NCBI RefSeq assembly: GCF_030538655.1
Contig: NZ_JAUNTO010000002.1
Span: 1-64,000 of the forward strand
From: Paracoccus sp. (in: a-proteobacteria)
Lineage (GTDB): Bacteria; Pseudomonadota; Alphaproteobacteria; Rhodobacterales; Rhodobacteraceae
DNA: 64,000 bases
Direction of reading: 5' to 3'
In this document: positions 1-9,712 of the stretch, in pieces
Numbering within the stretch: position 1 is the first letter of the stretch
Layout of the letters: each line of letters begins with the position of its first letter
Made by a program: the position numbers and the translations under genes
The notes under the pieces: generated by a model
Database searches by the model: none
What the model was told of the DNA's origin: nothing
What the model saw: the letters and a program-made list of their open reading frames with translations, nothing else

Positions 1-1
1 T

Positions 2-52
2 CGATCTCGCATGCGCTATGGCATGGATCACTTAAATGAAGACGCCGCCTAG
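2..52 (+). CDS. possible 3' end of a gene cut by the window edge
   Basis: Frame 2 from the first base reads through about 16 codons to a TAG at 50-52 and gives a mixed, charged C-terminus ending in NEDAA. Frame 1 is also open to a TGA at 37-39, so the frame is not certain. No family can be named from so short a tail. The following bases, up to the end of thiQ at 135, hold no gene that I can support. It would converge with thiQ. Confidence 0.2.
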   Translation, partial: RSRMRYGMDHLNEDAA

Positions 53-134
53 CCGCCAGATCTGACAAAACCGTGAATATGATGTGTTGATATGATGACA
101 GATCAGAGGGTTGGCCCCGTGTGGGTGCTGCCCG

Positions 135-830
135 TTATCCGCCCAGATAATCGCGCAGGCCGGGCGGCGGGTTATCCAGCAGCGGCGCGGTGGACATGGG
201 CGGATGCGCGCGCCTGTCCTGCACCAGCAGCGTTTCCGGGGCAAAGGTGCGGGCATCGGCGGGGTCATGGGTGACCATCAGCACGGTGGCGCCGGTGTCG
301 GTCGCGATTTCGGCCAGCAGCGCCAGCATTTCGGCCTTTAGCGCCGGGCCAAGTGCACCAAAGGGTTCGTCCAGCAACAGGATGGGCCGCGCCCGCAGCA
401 GGACGCGGGCCAAGGCGACCCGGCTTTGCTGGCCGCCCGACAGTTGTGCCGGGCGGCGCGTTTCCATCCCTGACAGACCGACGCGGGCAAGGGCTGCGGC
501 GACGGCGGCCTTTTGGTCGCGGTTCAGCCTCAGGTCGGGACGCAGGCCAAGGCCGGTGTTCTGCGCGACGGTCAGGTGTGGGAACAGGTTCTGGTCCTGA
601 AACAGGATCGAAACCGGGCGCTGCCCCGGCGGCACCGGGGCCAGATCGCGCCCGTTCCAGCGGATCGCGCCCTGATCCGGGTGCAGGAACCCGGCGATCA
701 GCGACAGCAGCGTGGATTTGCCCGACCCCGATGGCCCGATCACCGCCACGCGTGCGCCGGAGGAGATGCTGAAATCGGCGCTCAGCCGGAAATCGCCCAG
801 TGTTAGCCGGACCCCCTGAAACTCAAGCAT
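135..830 (-). CDS. thiQ: thiamine/TPP ABC transporter ATP-binding protein ThiQ
   Basis: This is the ATPase of a thiamine (thiamine pyrophosphate) importer, working on the inner face of the membrane with ThiP and ThiB. At 231 aa it has the usual ThiQ length. It shows a Walker A GPSGSGKST at residues 32-40, a Q-loop FQDQN near 78-82, the signature LSGGQQ at 130, a Walker B ILLLDEP at 150 and the switch histidine in THDP near 188. It is the last gene of thiB-thiP-thiQ and overlaps the end of thiP by 8 bp, which implies translational coupling. The identity rests on its place after a TPP riboswitch as well as on the ABC motifs, since the ATPase alone would not give the substrate. Confidence 0.92.
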   Translation of the reverse strand: MLEFQGVRLTLGDFRLSADFSISSGARVAVIGPSGSGKSTLLSLIAGFLHPDQGAIRWNGRDLAPVPPGQRPVSILFQDQNLFPHLTVAQNTGLGLRPDLRLNRDQKAAVAAALARVGLSGMETRRPAQLSGGQQSRVALARVLLRARPILLLDEPFGALGPALKAEMLALLAEIATDTGATVLMVTHDPADARTFAPETLLVQDRRAHPPMSTAPLLDNPPPGLRDYLGG

Positions 831-2373
831 TCAGCCGCCCCCCTTGGTCAAAGGCCCAGAACAGCGCAAAGCTGATGCCCATAAGCAGCACCGCACAGGC
901 CGCCGCATCGGTCAGCCGATAGGTGGACATCAACTGATATAACATCAGCGGCAGCGTGGCGCGCCCGGCATCGGCAAAAAGCGCGATGACCCCCAGATCA
1001 CCCATTGCCAGCGCCGCCGCCAGCCCGCCCGAAAAGCCCAAAGGCCGGGCCAGACGCGGCAGCACCAACAGCCGCAGCCGCGCAATCCCGCGCAGGTTCA
1101 GCGATTCCGCCAGCCGCCCGTAATCGGCCTGCAAGGCCCGCGCCGCCGGGATCAGCGCGCGCAGGGCAAAGGGCAGCGCCATGATCGCGTTGATCGCTAC
1201 CGTGACGGGCAGGGCGATCTGCCCCGGCGTCACATAGGGCCGCAGGATCAGGAACAGCCCCGTTCCCAGCACCAGGGGCGAGGCGACGATGGGCAGCATC
1301 CCCGCGCCCTCGACCCAGCGGCCTCCGCGACGGACGGCGGCCAGCGCGATCATCAGCGTCAGCGCCAGCGTGGCAAAGGCGGAAATCAGCGCCATCGTGA
1401 CAGACCGCCCCGCCGCCGCCCAGACCTGATCCGGCAGGGCCGGGATACGCGGCAGGCCGGTTGTGATCACGCTGGCCATCGGCAGGATCAGAAAGCCCGC
1501 CGCAACTGTGATCACAAGCGCATCCGCCCCGCGCCGCCAACCGCCCGACCCGCTCATTTGTGCGCGCCCGTCCATCCCCGCGCCAAAGGCCGCCGGCATG
1601 GCGACAAAGGCAGCCAGCACCATCGCCCCGATGGACAGCACCACCTGCACCAGCCCCAAGGCAGCAGCGCGGCCAAGGTCGAAATCGAACCGGAACGCCT
1701 GATAGATGGCCAGTTCTACCGTGGTCGCCCTCGGCCCGCCGCCAAGCGCCAGCGCCACCGCGAACGAGGTCAGGCAGACAAGAAAAACCGCCAGCCAGAC
1801 GCCGGGCAGCACTTCGCGCAGCATCGGGCGTTCCAGATGGCGGGCGATGTCGCGCGGGGTAAAGCCAAGGCTTTGCGCAAGGCGGAACCGCTCGGACGGG
1901 ATCGCCTGCCAGCCGTGCAGCACCAGCCGCACCGACAGCGGCAGGTTAAAGAACACATGCGCCAGAATGACCCCCTGCCAGCCATAGATGCTGACGGTTG
2001 GCAGCCCGGCCCACGTCAGCGCCGCATTCGCCATGCCATTGCGCCCGAACACCGCGACCAGCCCCATGATCGCCACGATCACCGGCAGGATGAACGGCGC
2101 CCCCAGCAGCGTGACCAGCCCCGCGCGCCCCGGAAAATCGCGCCGCGCCAAAGCCTTGGCGACCGGCACTGCCAGCACTGCGGACAGCGTGGCCGACAGC
2201 GCCGCCTGCCACAGCGTGAACCGCACCGCCGCCCAGTCCCACGGGCCAAGCCGCGTCAGCCCGCCCGCCTGCCACGCAACAGCGGCCAGCGTGCCAAGGA
2301 TCAGCGCGGTCAACCCGGCGGCGGCAATCGTGCCGGGCCAGCCCGGCCTTAGCGCGACAGCGCCGTCAGCCAT
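823..2373 (-). CDS. thiP: thiamine/TPP ABC transporter permease ThiP
   Basis: This is a large inner-membrane permease of 516 aa made of two homologous halves, each with several hydrophobic helices, as is typical of ThiP and other fused iron/thiamine-type permeases. EAA-like coupling loops are visible as SLGFTPRDIARHLE in the first half and SLNLRGIARLRL in the second; these should contact ThiQ. The start chosen overlaps the end of thiB by 25 bp. The ATG at 2373 is followed by a short basic-poor leader and then the first membrane helix. It belongs to the riboswitch-controlled thiBPQ operon. Confidence 0.93.
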   Translation of the reverse strand: MADGAVALRPGWPGTIAAAGLTALILGTLAAVAWQAGGLTRLGPWDWAAVRFTLWQAALSATLSAVLAVPVAKALARRDFPGRAGLVTLLGAPFILPVIVAIMGLVAVFGRNGMANAALTWAGLPTVSIYGWQGVILAHVFFNLPLSVRLVLHGWQAIPSERFRLAQSLGFTPRDIARHLERPMLREVLPGVWLAVFLVCLTSFAVALALGGGPRATTVELAIYQAFRFDFDLGRAAALGLVQVVLSIGAMVLAAFVAMPAAFGAGMDGRAQMSGSGGWRRGADALVITVAAGFLILPMASVITTGLPRIPALPDQVWAAAGRSVTMALISAFATLALTLMIALAAVRRGGRWVEGAGMLPIVASPLVLGTGLFLILRPYVTPGQIALPVTVAINAIMALPFALRALIPAARALQADYGRLAESLNLRGIARLRLLVLPRLARPLGFSGGLAAALAMGDLGVIALFADAGRATLPLMLYQLMSTYRLTDAAACAVLLMGISFALFWAFDQGGRLNA

Positions 2374-3326
2374 TCGTTCAGCGTGGGTTGACGCAGCGCC
2401 TCGGCCTCGGTTTCGCTATAGAACAGCGTTTTTTCGGGCCGGGGCAGATCGCGCATCACCTGCGGCCATTCGTCCTGCGGCAGTTTCACCGGCAGCGACC
2501 AGTTGGCCAGCGGGATCACGCGCTGAAATTCGGGCGTCAGGATCCAGTCCATGAATTGCTGCGCCAGTTCCGGCTGATCGGTGCCAGCCACCTTGGCGGC
2601 CAGTTCGGCCATGAAATAATGCCCCTCGGGGAAGATGGCGGCGTGTTTCGTCGTGTCGTTTTCAGCCGCGATGTGATAGGCGGGCGAGGTGGTGTAGGAC
2701 AGCACCATATCCGCCTCACCCTCGGAAAACATGCCGTAAGATTCCGACCAGTCGCGGGTCACGGTCAGGATTTTCGGGGCCAGCTTGCGCCAGGCGTCTT
2801 CGGCCTCGTCCCCGTAAACCGCCTTGACCCACAGCAGCAGCGCAAGGCCCGAAATCGAGGCGCGCGGGTCCTGGATCACGATCTTCAGATCATCGGGCGC
2901 GTCCAGCAATTCGGCAAAGCTGGCGGGCGGGTTGTCCAGCCGGGTTTCGTCATAGATGAACGCCGTCTCGCCCCAGTTATAGGGCAGGAAAATCTCGTCC
3001 GTCCATTCGATCGGCAGGTTCAGCGCGCTGGTATCCTGTCCGTGGGGGGCAAAAATCCCCGCTTCGCGCGCGCGGGCGGTGGTGTCGGTGTTCAGGCCGA
3101 ACACGATGTCGGCCTGCGTGCGCGCACCCTCCATCAGAATGCGGGGCAGGATGTCGCCTGCGACGAATTGCAGATCGCATTCACAGAATTTCTCGAATTC
3201 TTCTTCGATCTTTGGCCCCGGCCCCCATTCCGAGGTGATGTAATCGCCTGCATAGACGGTCAGCACGGGGCGGTCTTGCGCCATTGCGGGGCTGGCCAGC
3301 ACGGCGATCAAGGCAGCATATTTCAT
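2349..3326 (-). CDS. thiB: thiamine/TPP ABC transporter periplasmic binding protein ThiB
   Basis: This is the periplasmic substrate-binding protein of the thiamine importer. The first 16 residues form a cleavable signal peptide ending AMA before Gln17, and the mature protein starts with the LTVYAGDYITSEWGPG strand typical of ThiB-type family 1 binding proteins. Length is 325 aa, normal for ThiB. The ATG at 3326 has a strong Shine-Dalgarno, AGGAGG, 7 bases upstream. It is the first gene of the operon and lies about 45 bp after a TPP riboswitch, so expression should fall when thiamine pyrophosphate is plentiful. Confidence 0.94.
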   Translation of the reverse strand: MKYAALIAVLASPAMAQDRPVLTVYAGDYITSEWGPGPKIEEEFEKFCECDLQFVAGDILPRILMEGARTQADIVFGLNTDTTARAREAGIFAPHGQDTSALNLPIEWTDEIFLPYNWGETAFIYDETRLDNPPASFAELLDAPDDLKIVIQDPRASISGLALLLWVKAVYGDEAEDAWRKLAPKILTVTRDWSESYGMFSEGEADMVLSYTTSPAYHIAAENDTTKHAAIFPEGHYFMAELAAKVAGTDQPELAQQFMDWILTPEFQRVIPLANWSLPVKLPQDEWPQVMRDLPRPEKTLFYSETEAEALRQPTLNEWLTALSR

Positions 3327-3370
3327 CGCTTGTCCTCCTGTCGTTAGGGTTCCGAAAGAAAGGGCAGCGA

Positions 3371-3450
3371 AACCTTCCCTCCGCCGGGGTGAGCCGGATC
3401 AGGTTCAACGGGTTCGCGGTTGCGTCTCAGCCATGTGGCACCCCGAGGTG
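3371..3450 (-). promoter_or_regulatory. TPP riboswitch (THI element) controlling thiBPQ
   Basis: Read on the minus strand, this stretch carries the conserved parts of the THI element in order: GGGGTGCC, then GGCTGAGA, then ACCCGTTGAACCTGATCCGG, then GGCGGAGGGAAGG. These match the TPP-binding core, where CTGAGA contacts the pyrimidine and the second arm binds the pyrophosphate. The gap to the thiB Shine-Dalgarno is only about 30 bases, so control by sequestration of the ribosome-binding site is more likely than termination; that mechanism is inferred. Confidence 0.95.
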
Positions 3451-3501
3451 AAATTGAATGTAGGGATTTCCCCGTGCGGCACAAGCGGATAGAACGCCGC
3501 C

Positions 3502-6144
3502 ATGACCGATCAACCAACCCCCATGATGGCGCAATATCTGGCGATCCGGGATGCCAACCCCGGCGCGCTGCTGTTCTATCGTATGGGCGATTTCTACGAG
3601 ATGTTCTTTGACGATGCCGTGGCGGCGGCGGCGGCGCTGGATATTGCGCTGACAAGCCGCGGCACGCATCAGGGCGCGCCGATCCCGATGTGCGGTGTGC
3701 CGGTTCATGCCGCCGAAGGATACCTGCTAACGCTGATCCGCAAGGGTTTTCGCGTCGCCATTGCTGAGCAACTGGAAGACCCGGCCGAGGCGAAAAAGCG
3801 CGGCTCGAAATCGGTCGTCGCCCGCGATGTGGTGCGGCTGGTCACGCCCGGCACCCTGACCGAAGAATCGCTGCTCGAGGCGCGGCGGCACAATTATCTG
3901 GCCGCCTTTGCGCAGGTGCGCGATGAATCGGCGCTGGCCTGGGTCGATATTTCTACCGGCGCGTTCCGGGTGATGGACTGCCCGCCCGCGCGGCTGGCCC
4001 CCGAACTGGCCCGTCTGGCCCCGCGTGAGGTGCTGGCGGCGGATCGTTCGGGTCTGGATGATCTGGCGGCGGATGCGGGGGCGGCTTTGACCGAACGCCC
4101 GGCGGGGGCGTTTGACAGCGGCGCGGGCGCGCGGCGGCTATGCGCGCTGTTCGGCGTTGAAACGCTGGATGGGTTCGGCAGCTTTGGCCGGGCGGAACTG
4201 GCCGCGATGGGCGCGATTGCCGATTATCTGGACCTGACGCAGCGCGGGCGCCTGCCCTTGATCCGCCCGCCCGTGCGCGAGGTGGCGGGCGGTTTGATGC
4301 AGATCGACGCGGCGACCCGGCGCAATCTGGAACTGACACAGGCTTTGTCCGGTGGGCGCGATGGCAGCTTGCTGGCGGCGATTGATCGCACGGTGACGGC
4401 GGCAGGCGCGCGGCTGCTGGAACGGCGGATCAGCGCGCCGTCGTGTGATCTGGCCGAGATTTCGGCGCGGCATGATGCGGTTGCGGCCTTGGCTGATGAC
4501 GCGCGGCTCGCGGCGGATTTGCGCGCTGATCTGGCCCGCGTGCCGGACATCGACCGCGCGCTGTCGCGGCTGGCGCTGGACCGGGGCGGGCCGCGCGATC
4601 TGGCGGCGATCCGGGCCGGGCTGGCTCAGGCGGCGGCGATTGCGGCGCGGCTGCCGGGCGATGCGCCTCGGGTGCTGGCGGATGCGGCGCGCGATCTGCG
4701 CGGCCACGATGATCTGACCGCGCTATTGGACGATGCGCTGGTGGCCGAGCCGCCCTTGCTGGCGCGCGATGGCGGGTTTGTGGCGCAGGGCTATGACGGC
4801 GATCTGGACGAGACGCGCCGCCTGCGCGACGAAGGCCGGGGCGTCATCGCCGGGATGCAGGCGGATTATGCCGCCAAGGCCGGGGTCAGCAGTCTGAAGA
4901 TCAAACATAACAACGTCTTGGGTTACTTTATCGAAACGACGGCCACCCATGCGGAAAAGATGCTGGCCCCGCCGCTGAATGAAATCTTTATCCACCGCCA
5001 GACCACCGCCAACCAGATCCGCTTTACCACGGTCGAGCTGTCCGAATTGGAAACCCGCATCCTGAACGCCCGCGACCGCGCCTTGCAGATCGAACAGGGC
5101 ATCTTTGCGCTGCTTCGCGGGGCGGTGCTGGAACTGGCCGGGCCGATTGGCGCGGCGGCGCGGGCCTTGGCGGACATCGACCTGACCGCCGCCTTTGCCG
5201 ATCTGGCCACGGGCGAGGGCTGGACCCGCCCCCGCGTCGATGACAGCCGCGCCTTTAAGGTGCAGGGCGGGCGGCATCCGGTCGTGGAACGTGCTCTGCG
5301 CCGCAAGGGCGAGGCGTTTGTGGCCAATGACTGCGACCTGACAGCGGGGACGACGCCTGCGATCTGGCTGCTGACCGGGCCGAATATGGCCGGGAAATCG
5401 ACCTTTCTGCGGCAGAACGCGCTGATCGCGGTGCTGGCGCAGGCGGGGGCGTTTGTGCCTGCGCGCACGGCGCACATCGGGCTGGTCAGCCAGCTGTTCA
5501 GCCGCGTGGGGGCCGCCGATGATCTGGCGCGGGGGCGGTCCACCTTTATGGTCGAAATGGTCGAAACCGCTGCCATTCTGAATCAAGCCGACGACCGCGC
5601 CCTTGTTATCCTTGACGAAATCGGGCGCGGCACGGCGACCTGGGATGGCCTTTCCATCGCTTGGGCGGTGATGGAGCATCTGCACGGCGTCAACCGCTGC
5701 CGCGCGCTGTTCGCCACCCATTACCACGAGATGACGGCCCTGACGGCGCGGCTGGAGGGGGTGGAAAACGCCACCGTTACCGTGCGCGAATGGGACGGCG
5801 AGGTGATCTTTCTGCACGAGGTCCGCCGGGGTGCCGCCGACCGCAGCTATGGTGTGCAGGTGGCGCGGCTGGCCGGTCTGCCCGCCGCCGTTGTCGCCCG
5901 CGCGCGCGAGGTGCTGGACGCGCTGGAATCGGGCGAGCGAGAGGGGGCGGCCCGCCCCGCCGCGCTGATCGACGATCTGCCGCTGTTCCGCGCCGCGCCG
6001 CCTGCCGCGCTACCCGCACCCGCGCCCGCCAAGGCGTCGCCCTTGGATGCACGGATGAAAGACATTCACCCGGACAGCCTGACCCCGCGCGAGGCGCTGG
6101 ACCTGATTTATGACCTGAAAGCCATGACCGAGGACACGCCATGA
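3502..6144 (+). CDS. mutS: DNA mismatch repair protein MutS
   Basis: This is the mismatch-recognition ATPase of methyl- or strand-directed mismatch repair. The 880 aa protein has the N-terminal mismatch-binding loop with the Phe-x-Glu motif inside GDFYEMFF near residue 32, connector and clamp domains, and a C-terminal ABC ATPase with Walker [10 protein letters not shown] near residue 629 and Walker [13 protein letters not shown]. The usual TSTFDG is TATWDG here. The chosen ATG at 3502 gives the expected N-terminus that begins [10 protein letters not shown]; its Shine-Dalgarno is weak. The stop overlaps the start of aroC by 4 bp. The gene is divergent from the thiamine operon. Confidence 0.97.
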   Translation: MTDQPTPMMAQYLAIRDANPGALLFYRMGDFYEMFFDDAVAAAAALDIALTSRGTHQGAPIPMCGVPVHAAEGYLLTLIRKGFRVAIAEQLEDPAEAKKRGSKSVVARDVVRLVTPGTLTEESLLEARRHNYLAAFAQVRDESALAWVDISTGAFRVMDCPPARLAPELARLAPREVLAADRSGLDDLAADAGAALTERPAGAFDSGAGARRLCALFGVETLDGFGSFGRAELAAMGAIADYLDLTQRGRLPLIRPPVREVAGGLMQIDAATRRNLELTQALSGGRDGSLLAAIDRTVTAAGARLLERRISAPSCDLAEISARHDAVAALADDARLAADLRADLARVPDIDRALSRLALDRGGPRDLAAIRAGLAQAAAIAARLPGDAPRVLADAARDLRGHDDLTALLDDALVAEPPLLARDGGFVAQGYDGDLDETRRLRDEGRGVIAGMQADYAAKAGVSSLKIKHNNVLGYFIETTATHAEKMLAPPLNEIFIHRQTTANQIRFTTVELSELETRILNARDRALQIEQGIFALLRGAVLELAGPIGAAARALADIDLTAAFADLATGEGWTRPRVDDSRAFKVQGGRHPVVERALRRKGEAFVANDCDLTAGTTPAIWLLTGPNMAGKSTFLRQNALIAVLAQAGAFVPARTAHIGLVSQLFSRVGAADDLARGRSTFMVEMVETAAILNQADDRALVILDEIGRGTATWDGLSIAWAVMEHLHGVNRCRALFATHYHEMTALTARLEGVENATVTVREWDGEVIFLHEVRRGAADRSYGVQVARLAGLPAAVVARAREVLDALESGEREGAARPAALIDDLPLFRAAPPAALPAPAPAKASPLDARMKDIHPDSLTPREALDLIYDLKAMTEDTP

Positions 6145-7241
6145 GCTATAATACCTTTGGCCGCGAATTTCGCGTGACGACATGGGGCGAAAGCCACGGT
6201 CCGGCGCTTGGCGCAACCGTCGATGGCACCCCCCCCGGCATTCCGCTGGACGAGGCGTTCATCCAGCAATTCCTGGACCGCCGCCGCCCCGGCACCAGCA
6301 AGCATACGACTCAGCGGCGTGAAGCCGACGCGGTGCGCATCCTGTCGGGCACCTTTGAAGGCCGCAGCACCGGCACGCCGATCCAGCTGATGATCGAGAA
6401 CACCGACCAGCGCAGCAAGGATTACGGCGAAATCGCGCAGGCGTTTCGGCCCGGCCATGCCGACATCACCTATCATCAGAAATACGGGCTGCGTGATTAT
6501 CGCGGCGGCGGGCGCTCATCCGCGCGGGAAACGGCGGCGCGGGTGGCGGCGGGGGGCGTCGCGCAGGCGGTGCTGGCGCAGCTGCTGCCCGATCTGCGCA
6601 TCACCGGCTATATGGTGCAGATGGGGGTGAAACATCTGGACCGCGCGCGTTTCAACGCTGCGGACATCAATGAAAACCCGTTTTTCCTGCCCGATAGTGT
6701 CGCCGCGGCCGAATGGGGCGATTATCTGGATGCGATCCGCCGCGATCAGAACAGCGTCGGCGCCGTGATCGAGGTCTTGATCGAGGGCTGCCCCCCCGGC
6801 CTTGGTGCGCCGGTCTATGCCAAGCTGGACACCGATCTGGCTGCGGCTATGATGTCGATCAACGCCGTAAAAGGCGTCGAAATCGGCGAGGGCATGGCCG
6901 CCGCCACCCTGACCGGTGTCGATAACGCCGATGAAATTCGCATGGGGCCGAACGGGCCGGAATATCTGTCGAATCACGCGGGCGGAATCCTAGGTGGCAT
7001 TTCCACCGGGCAGGACATCACGGTGCGATTCTCGGTCAAACCGACCAGTTCCATCACCACGCCGCGCCGGTCGATCACCCAAAAGGGCCAGGAAATCGAC
7101 CTTATCACCAAGGGCCGTCACGATCCTTGTGTCGGGATTCGTGCCGTTCCCGTGGCCGAGGCGATGGCGGCCTGCGTGATTCTGGATCACCTACTGATGG
7201 ACCGCGCCCAGACCGGCGGTGTGCGCGGCCACATCGGCTGA
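6141..7241 (+). CDS. aroC: chorismate synthase AroC
   Basis: The enzyme makes chorismate from 5-enolpyruvylshikimate-3-phosphate, the last step of the shikimate pathway, and needs reduced FMN. At 366 aa it has the family length. The N-terminal signature [12 protein letters not shown], the [12 protein letters not shown] segment and the C-terminal RHDPCVGIR segment are all present. Its ATG is inside the mutS stop (ATGA overlap), so the two are likely co-translated although functionally unrelated. Confidence 0.97.
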   Translation: MSYNTFGREFRVTTWGESHGPALGATVDGTPPGIPLDEAFIQQFLDRRRPGTSKHTTQRREADAVRILSGTFEGRSTGTPIQLMIENTDQRSKDYGEIAQAFRPGHADITYHQKYGLRDYRGGGRSSARETAARVAAGGVAQAVLAQLLPDLRITGYMVQMGVKHLDRARFNAADINENPFFLPDSVAAAEWGDYLDAIRRDQNSVGAVIEVLIEGCPPGLGAPVYAKLDTDLAAAMMSINAVKGVEIGEGMAAATLTGVDNADEIRMGPNGPEYLSNHAGGILGGISTGQDITVRFSVKPTSSITTPRRSITQKGQEIDLITKGRHDPCVGIRAVPVAEAMAACVILDHLLMDRAQTGGVRGHIG

Positions 7242-7259
7242 TTTTCTGCAAAGACCCAA

Positions 7260-7283
7260 AAGGCGCGGAATATGTCGCGCCTT
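7260..7283 (+). terminator. hairpin after aroC
   Basis: An 8-bp perfect inverted repeat, AAGGCGCG at 7260-7267 and CGCGCCTT at 7276-7283, with an 8-base loop lies 18 bp after the aroC stop. There is no T-run behind it, so it may be a weak or Rho-assisted terminator, or an mRNA end stabiliser. It sits directly before the Pho box. Confidence 0.5.
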
Positions 7284-7289
7284 CCTGCG

Positions 7290-7329
7290 TTGTCACAAAA
7301 GCGTCACGCCTTTTTTGCATAAGCGTCAC
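7290..7329 (+). promoter_or_regulatory. PhoB operator (Pho box array) before pstS
   Basis: Heptamers TTGTCAC at 7290-7296 and GCGTCAC at 7301-7307 are separated by AAAA, which gives the 11-bp phase of a classical Pho box. A third heptamer, GCGTCAC, is at 7323-7329, exactly 22 bp after the second, so a degenerate fourth repeat would sit at 7312-7318 in a T-rich stretch. This supports binding of PhoB dimers and phosphate-starvation control of the operon that itself encodes PhoB. Confidence 0.82.
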
Positions 7330-7389
7330 GCGCCCCCGATAGACGGGCGGCAGGCCGCGAAGGCCCTGTTAACGACTCAGGAGAGGTCA

Positions 7390-8415
7390 ATGAAATCCGT
7401 GAAATTCACCGCCTCGGCAATCGCGCTGCTTGCTGCTTCGGCGACCGTGGCGACCGCACGCGATCAGGTTCAGGTTGCTGGCTCGTCCACCGTGCTGCCC
7501 TATGCGACCATCGTTGCTGAACTGTTTGGCGAAAACACCGACTTTGCCACGCCGGTTATCGAATCAGGTGGTTCGTCCACGGGTCTGCGCCGCTTCTGCG
7601 AAGGCGTGGGTGAAAACACCACCGACATCGCCAACAGCTCGCGCCCGATCCGTGACAGCGAAAAGCAGACCTGCCATGACAACGGCGTGACCGACATCAT
7701 GGAAGTGCGCATCGGTTACGACGGTATCGTGTTTGCGAACCTGGCCTCGGGCAATGCCTTCCAGTTCACCCCGACTGAATGGTTCAACGCGATGGCGGCC
7801 CGCCGCGTGGTTGACGGCCAGATCGTGGACAACACCACCACCAACTGGAACGAGATCAACCCGGAACTGCCCAGTCAGGAAATCATGGCTTTTGTGCCCG
7901 GCACGCGTCACGGCACCCGTGAAGTGTTCGAAGAAAAAGTCATCATGGTCGGCTGCGAGGAATCCGGCGCGAAAGCCGTGTTCGAAGCCGAACTGAGCGA
8001 AGAAGACGCCAAAGAAGCCTGCCACGTTCTGCGCGCCGATGGCCGCGCCGTGGACATCGACGGCGATTACACCGAGACGCTGGCCCGCATCAACAGCTCG
8101 CCCAACGGGATCGGGGTATTCGGTCTGTCGTTCTATGAAAACAACACCGACACCCTGCAAGTGGCGACCATGGGCGGCGTCACCCCCTCGACCGAAACCA
8201 TCGCTTCGGGCGAATACCCGGTGTCGCGTCCGCTGTTCATCTATGTGAAAAAAGCGCACATCGGCGAAATCGCCGGCCTGAAAGAGTTCGTCGAATTCTT
8301 TGTGTCGGATGACGTTGCCGGTCCGAATGGCCCGCTGGCGGAATATGGTCTGGTTTCCGACCCGGAACTGGCCGCAACCCAGCAGGCTGTCGCCGACGAA
8401 GCGACCATGAACTGA
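7390..8415 (+). CDS. pstS: phosphate ABC transporter periplasmic binding protein PstS
   Basis: This periplasmic protein binds inorganic phosphate and hands it to PstCA. The ATG at 7390 has AGGAGAGG just upstream and opens a signal peptide of about 23 residues, MKSVKFT followed by an Ala/Leu core and ATA. A longer open frame begins at 7219 but lacks a signal and crosses the Pho box, so it was not used. Mature motifs include GSSTVLPYA and a GTRHGTRE loop that in the family contacts phosphate. Length 341 aa is normal for alphaproteobacterial PstS. It is first in the pst operon and followed by a terminator-like hairpin. Confidence 0.93.
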   Translation: MKSVKFTASAIALLAASATVATARDQVQVAGSSTVLPYATIVAELFGENTDFATPVIESGGSSTGLRRFCEGVGENTTDIANSSRPIRDSEKQTCHDNGVTDIMEVRIGYDGIVFANLASGNAFQFTPTEWFNAMAARRVVDGQIVDNTTTNWNEINPELPSQEIMAFVPGTRHGTREVFEEKVIMVGCEESGAKAVFEAELSEEDAKEACHVLRADGRAVDIDGDYTETLARINSSPNGIGVFGLSFYENNTDTLQVATMGGVTPSTETIASGEYPVSRPLFIYVKKAHIGEIAGLKEFVEFFVSDDVAGPNGPLAEYGLVSDPELAATQQAVADEATMN

Positions 8416-8424
8416 TAACGACGG

Positions 8425-8463
8425 GGTGGTGCGGGCACAGCCCCGCGCCACCTGTTTCTTTTT
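8425..8463 (+). terminator. attenuator-like hairpin between pstS and pstC
   Basis: An 11-bp stem pairs 8425-8435 (GGTGGTGCGGG) with 8442-8452 (CCCGCGCCACC), with one G-T wobble and a 6-base loop, and is followed by TGTTTCTTTTTT. This is the form of an intrinsic terminator. Inside an operon it would let only part of transcription continue, giving more PstS than membrane components, or protect the pstS mRNA 3' end. Confidence 0.8.
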
Positions 8464-8506
8464 GCAATTTTCCGCATCAATCCGCCCCTTTGCGAGGATT
8501 TGACCG

Positions 8507-9712
8507 ATGCCAATGTCCTGGGCTTTGCTGGCCAGTCTGCTGCTGGCGATCGCCGGTTACGTCGTCGCGCGCAGCCGCGCGCTTGCCTCTGTCGGCCACG
8601 ACATCCGCCAGTTGCACAGCCGCCCCACCTATCACGGCATGAATGCCGCGCTGAACGCCTTTCTGCCGCCGATCATCATCATGGCGCTTGCCTCGCTGCT
8701 GCGTATGGCCGGGGTGCTGACTGCCGGAGCCATGCCGATTGTCGCGGTGATCGCACTGGCCGCGGGGATCGCCGGGCTGGGCTGGGGCCTGACCCGTGTC
8801 AACGCCGCCTTTCGCGCCCGCAACACGGTTGAAAAAATCATCCTTGGCATTCTGATCTTTTGTTCGTCGATCGCCATCGCCACCACCATTGGTATCGTGC
8901 TGTCGCTGATCTTTGAAACCGGACGGTTCTTCCAGTTGCATTCATGGCAGGATTTCCTGTTCGGCACGCAATTCGCTCCACGCCCCGAAGGCATTTCCCG
9001 CCTGGGGATGCTGCCGCTGCTGTGGGGGACGCTGTATATCTCGCTTATCGCGCTGCTGTTTTCGGTGCCCATCGGGCTGTTGGCCGCGATCTATCTGTCG
9101 GAATACGCCAGCCCCCGGATGCGCAGTATCGCCAAGCCGGTGGTCGAAGTTCTGGCCGGTATCCCGACCATCGTTTACGGCTTGTTCGCGCTGGTGACGG
9201 TTGGCCCGATGCTGCGCGATTACTTTGCCGCGCCACTGGGGCTGGGTAATTCGGCATCTTCGGTGATGACCGCCGGTCTGGTCATGGGCATCATGCTGAT
9301 CCCCTTTGTCAGCTCGCTGTCCGATGACATCATCAACGCCGTGCCGCAAAGCCTGCGCGACGGTGCGCTTGGCCTTGGCTCGACGCCTTCGGAAACGGTG
9401 AAGCAGGTGGTGCTGCCCGCCGCCCTGCCGGGCATCGTCGGTGCCGTTCTGCTGGCGGCCAGCCGCGCCATCGGTGAAACGATGATCGTGGTGCTGGGGG
9501 CTGGTGCCGCCGCCACCATGAGCCTGAACCCGTTCGAGGCGATGACGACGATCACTGTGAAAATCGTGGGTCAGTTGACCGGCGATAACGACTTTTCCTC
9601 GCCCGAGATGCTGGTGGCCTTTGCCCTTGGCCTGACCCTGTTCATCATCACGCTGGGGCTGAACATTGTCGCGCTGTATATCGTGCGCAAATATCGCGAG
9701 CAGTACGAATGA
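8507..9712 (+). CDS. pstC: phosphate ABC transporter permease PstC
   Basis: One of the two membrane permeases of the high-affinity phosphate importer, 401 aa. The N-terminal 140 residues hold two or three extra hydrophobic segments not present in the 319 aa E. coli protein. The conserved permease core follows, with IPTIVYGLFAL and an EAA-type loop near GALGLGSTPSETVKQVVLP. It ends in ATGA shared with the start of pstA. A second in-frame ATG lies 6 bp after the chosen start, so the N-terminus is uncertain by two residues. Confidence 0.94.
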   Translation: MPMSWALLASLLLAIAGYVVARSRALASVGHDIRQLHSRPTYHGMNAALNAFLPPIIIMALASLLRMAGVLTAGAMPIVAVIALAAGIAGLGWGLTRVNAAFRARNTVEKIILGILIFCSSIAIATTIGIVLSLIFETGRFFQLHSWQDFLFGTQFAPRPEGISRLGMLPLLWGTLYISLIALLFSVPIGLLAAIYLSEYASPRMRSIAKPVVEVLAGIPTIVYGLFALVTVGPMLRDYFAAPLGLGNSASSVMTAGLVMGIMLIPFVSSLSDDIINAVPQSLRDGALGLGSTPSETVKQVVLPAALPGIVGAVLLAASRAIGETMIVVLGAGAAATMSLNPFEAMTTITVKIVGQLTGDNDFSSPEMLVAFALGLTLFIITLGLNIVALYIVRKYREQYE

